A DNA stretch of 6,033 nucleotides from assembly GCA_013003805.1 (NCBI GenBank), contig JABDII010000208.1, positions 1-6,033 on the forward strand, in the 5' to 3' direction. The notes beneath the pieces were generated by a model, which was given only the letters and a program-made list of their open reading frames with translations, searched no databases and had not been told where the DNA came from. Origin of the DNA: Gemmatimonadales bacterium. GTDB taxonomy: Bacteria > Gemmatimonadota > Gemmatimonadetes > Gemmatimonadales > GWC2-71-9. Both the position numbers and the translations under genes were made by a program. Position 1 is the stretch's first letter, and each line of letters starts with the position of its first letter. Of this stretch, positions 4,367 through 6,033 are shown piece after piece.

Positions 4367-5746
4367 ATGGCAGAACAATACGACGCGATCGTCATCGGGA
4401 CGGGCCAATCCGGACCTTCCCTTGCCGCGCGGTTCGCGAGCGAAGGATTGAAGACAGCCGTGCTCGAGCGCAAGCTCTTTGGGGGAACTTGCGTCAACGT
4501 GGGTTGCATCCCGACCAAGACCTTGGTGGCGAGCGCCCGCGCCGCCCACATGGCTCGCCGGGGAGGTGAGTTCGGCGTTGTTATCGACAGTCCGATCGAG
4601 GTCGACATGAAGCGGGTCAAGGCTCGCAAGGACGAAGTAGTGCGACAGTCCAACGAGGGCGTCGAAATGTGGCTCAAGAACACGCCCAACCTGACGGTCT
4701 ACGAAGGTCACGGTCGCTTTGAGAGTGCCCACACGGTGCGTGTCAATGGCGATCTGCTGAAGGCCGACAAGGTCGTAATAAACGTCGGTGCTCGTGCATT
4801 CATCCCTGACATGCCGGGCCTCGGCAACGTGGACTACCTGACCAATTCCGGCATGATGGAGGTGGATTATCTGCCGGACCATCTCATCGTCGTCGGCGGC
4901 AGCTACATCGGGCTGGAGTTCGCGCAAATGTATCGCCGCTTTGGCAGTCAGGTCACCGTCGTAGAGATGAAGGATCGGCTCATATCGCGCGACGACGAAG
5001 ACGTGAGCGATACCGTGAGGGAGATTCTGGAGAACGAGAATGTTGCCGTTCGCCTCGAGGCCGAATGTATCGCGATCGAGAATCGGGGTGATCGGGTGGC
5101 GGTCGCGCTCGATTGCGGCGAGGAGCCGAAAGAAGTGGTGGGCTCCCATCTGTTGCTGGCAGTGGGGCGCCGTCCAAACACAGACGACCTAGGATTGGAC
5201 AAGGCCGGCATCGAAACTGATGAGCGCGGCTTTGTACTGGTAAACGACGAGCTTCGTACCAACGTGCCTCACATCTGGGCGACGGGTGACGTCAACGGTC
5301 GGGGAGCTTTCACGCATACTTCCTACAACGATTACGAGATCCTGGTTGCCAATCTGTTCGATGACGACCCCCGCCGCGCCACTGACCGCATTCCCGCCTA
5401 CGCGTTGTACATCGACCCTCCGCTAGGCCGCGTCGGCATGACCGAGCATGAGGTGCGAAGATCGGGGCGAAGTGCACTCATCGGCAAACGGTTGATGGCG
5501 CGCGTGGGGCGCGCCAAGGAGCGGGGCGAGACTCAAGGGTTCATGAAGATACTGATCGATGCGGAGACGAAGAGGATTCTCGGAGCTGCGATTCTAGGCA
5601 TCGGCGGCGACGAGATCGTCCACTCCGTGCTGGACATCATGTATGCAGACGTGCCCTATACCGTGATTCAGCGCGCAGTGCATATCCATCCGACCGTGAC
5701 GGAACTCATTCCCACCATGCTCGGCGAACTCCAACCATTGGAGTAG
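4367..5746 (+). CDS. FAD-dependent pyridine nucleotide-disulfide oxidoreductase (MerA/lipoamide-dehydrogenase-like)
   Basis: A 459-residue class I flavoprotein disulfide reductase. FAD-binding GTGQSG is at 11-16; the redox-active pair is Cys42/Cys47 in GGTCVNVGCIPTKT (39-52); the NAD(P)-binding loop is VVGGSYIG (175-182); the second FAD motif is ATGDVNGRGAF (306-315); and the dimer-domain active-site dyad is His441/Glu446 in HIHPTVTE. Glu200 at the end of the second NAD-domain strand (VTVVE) favours NADH over NADPH. The protein resembles entries often labelled mercuric reductase, but it lacks the N-terminal metal-binding domain and the C-terminal Cys-Cys pair, and it keeps the HPTxxE dyad of lipoamide and glutathione reductases. 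Mercury reduction is therefore unlikely. The start is well supported by TGAGGAG (4354-4360), six bases upstream. It follows OsmC on the same strand and may supply reducing power to it; the true substrate is unknown. Confidence 0.92.
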   Translation: MAEQYDAIVIGTGQSGPSLAARFASEGLKTAVLERKLFGGTCVNVGCIPTKTLVASARAAHMARRGGEFGVVIDSPIEVDMKRVKARKDEVVRQSNEGVEMWLKNTPNLTVYEGHGRFESAHTVRVNGDLLKADKVVINVGARAFIPDMPGLGNVDYLTNSGMMEVDYLPDHLIVVGGSYIGLEFAQMYRRFGSQVTVVEMKDRLISRDDEDVSDTVREILENENVAVRLEAECIAIENRGDRVAVALDCGEEPKEVVGSHLLLAVGRRPNTDDLGLDKAGIETDERGFVLVNDELRTNVPHIWATGDVNGRGAFTHTSYNDYEILVANLFDDDPRRATDRIPAYALYIDPPLGRVGMTEHEVRRSGRSALIGKRLMARVGRAKERGETQGFMKILIDAETKRILGAAILGIGGDEIVHSVLDIMYADVPYTVIQRAVHIHPTVTELIPTMLGELQPLE

Positions 5747-5818
5747 GCGCTCCACCGCGACGATTGTAGCCACGGTATACCTGCGACCGACGGATGATGC
5801 GTCCGCTCAGGGACGTAA

Positions 5819-5844
5819 CCCGGGCACCTCCCTAGCCACCCGGG
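5819..5844. terminator. CCCGGG inverted pair between convergent genes, weak terminator candidate
   Basis: CCCGGG at 5819-5824 and again at 5839-5844 can form a six-pair stem with a 14-base loop. It lies between the ends of the oxidoreductase (5746) and the convergent globin gene (5867), the only place where a shared terminator could be. Each copy is itself a palindrome and there is no T tract, so this is weak. I see nothing else in 5747-5866. Confidence 0.2.
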
Positions 5845-5866
5845 GCCACATCCAATCCTCGTCGCG

Positions 5867-6033
5867 CTACTGGCCCTCGACCTCGACGATGTCGGGTCGG
5901 AGGGTACCGATGATGGCCAAGAGCTCCTGCTTCTCCTTCTCGGGGACGTTAAACTTGTTGAGCGTATCGACGAGATGCTGGACCACGATGTCGAACTCGC
6001 TGGCCTTGATCCCCAAGCCGCCGTGGGCAACGG
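5867..6033 (-). CDS. Group I truncated hemoglobin, C-terminal part (cut by right edge)
   Basis: The last 54 codons of a minus-strand gene are visible, ending in TAG (5869-5867). The peptide starts VAHGGLGIKASEFDIVV, continues QHLVDTLNKFNVPEKEK and ends QELLAIIGTLRPDIVEVEGQ. It lines up with the end of group I (N-type) truncated hemoglobins, for example VHQGRGIT-x(3)-F of Mycobacterium GlbN. By this alignment His (codon 6025-6023) is the proximal F8 haem ligand, followed by helices G and H; 'VPxxxxxxLLxIIGxLxxDIV' is typical of the H helix. Roughly 70 N-terminal residues, with the distal pocket, lie outside the window. Such globins are cytoplasmic and usually detoxify NO or bind O2. The gene is convergent with the oxidoreductase; the stops are about 120 bases apart. 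Confidence 0.85.
   Translation of the reverse strand, partial: VAHGGLGIKASEFDIVVQHLVDTLNKFNVPEKEKQELLAIIGTLRPDIVEVEGQ

Noticed and set aside
3794..5149. Long open frame of 451 codons on the minus strand
   Set aside because: It is antisense to the OsmC and flavoprotein genes, which have clear family motifs and ribosome binding sites; its own translation shows no domain and arises from the GC-rich codon pattern.
5668..6030. Minus-strand open frame of 120 codons at the right end
   Set aside because: It runs in a different frame from the truncated hemoglobin and overlaps the flavoprotein end; its product is serine/arginine-rich with no domain.

Overview
The window is GC-rich bacterial chromosome with strong Shine-Dalgarno sequences, two lipoprotein signal peptides with clear lipoboxes and one Sec signal peptide. 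This points to a Gram-negative-type (diderm) environmental bacterium. The style of the proteins (carboxypeptidase-regulatory-like lipoprotein, secreted NTF2-like protein, MerA-like flavoprotein with an HPTxxE end) would suit Gemmatimonadota or Acidobacteriota. That placement is an impression, not something the sequence proves. I see no insertion sequence, CRISPR array, tRNA or rRNA.

Left part (1-712). The minus strand carries the first 91 codons of a MobA-like nucleotidyltransferase, cut by the left edge. Its leader holds two tandem copies of an 8-base repeat that could pair with bases at its ribosome binding site. On the plus strand there is a small lipoprotein-like frame (462-638). Its signal peptide ends in a lipobox cysteine followed at once by an in-frame TAA, so it is either a broken gene or a 22-residue signal-peptide-only product. 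A 14-bp perfect hairpin (665-695) lies between it and the next, convergent gene.

Middle part (713-3502). Three minus-strand genes for exported proteins follow one another: an alpha/beta-hydrolase lipoprotein (2240-3502), a lipoprotein with a carboxypeptidase-regulatory-like domain (1388-2116) and a secreted NTF2/SnoaL-like protein (713-1189). The gaps of 123 and 198 bases contain hairpins. The gap before the NTF2-like gene has a perfect TGTGA-N6-TCACA palindrome, the classical CRP-type operator, so that gene probably has its own promoter.

Right part (3503-6033). A 309-base divergent intergenic region separates the hydrolase from a plus-strand pair: an OsmC/Ohr-family thiol peroxidase (3812-4252) and a class I FAD-dependent pyridine nucleotide-disulfide oxidoreductase (4367-5746). 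Convergent to this pair and cut by the right edge is the C-terminal part of a group I truncated hemoglobin (5867-6033). It was recognised by its proximal-histidine region and G/H helices. Together these three suggest a small redox-stress neighbourhood: OsmC-type proteins reduce organic peroxides using dithiols kept reduced by lipoamide-dehydrogenase-like flavoproteins, and truncated hemoglobins handle NO or O2. The functional link is inferred from context only. I found no clear evidence of a wholly new system. The best leads are the stop after the lipobox, the CRP-type site and the OsmC/flavoprotein/globin grouping.
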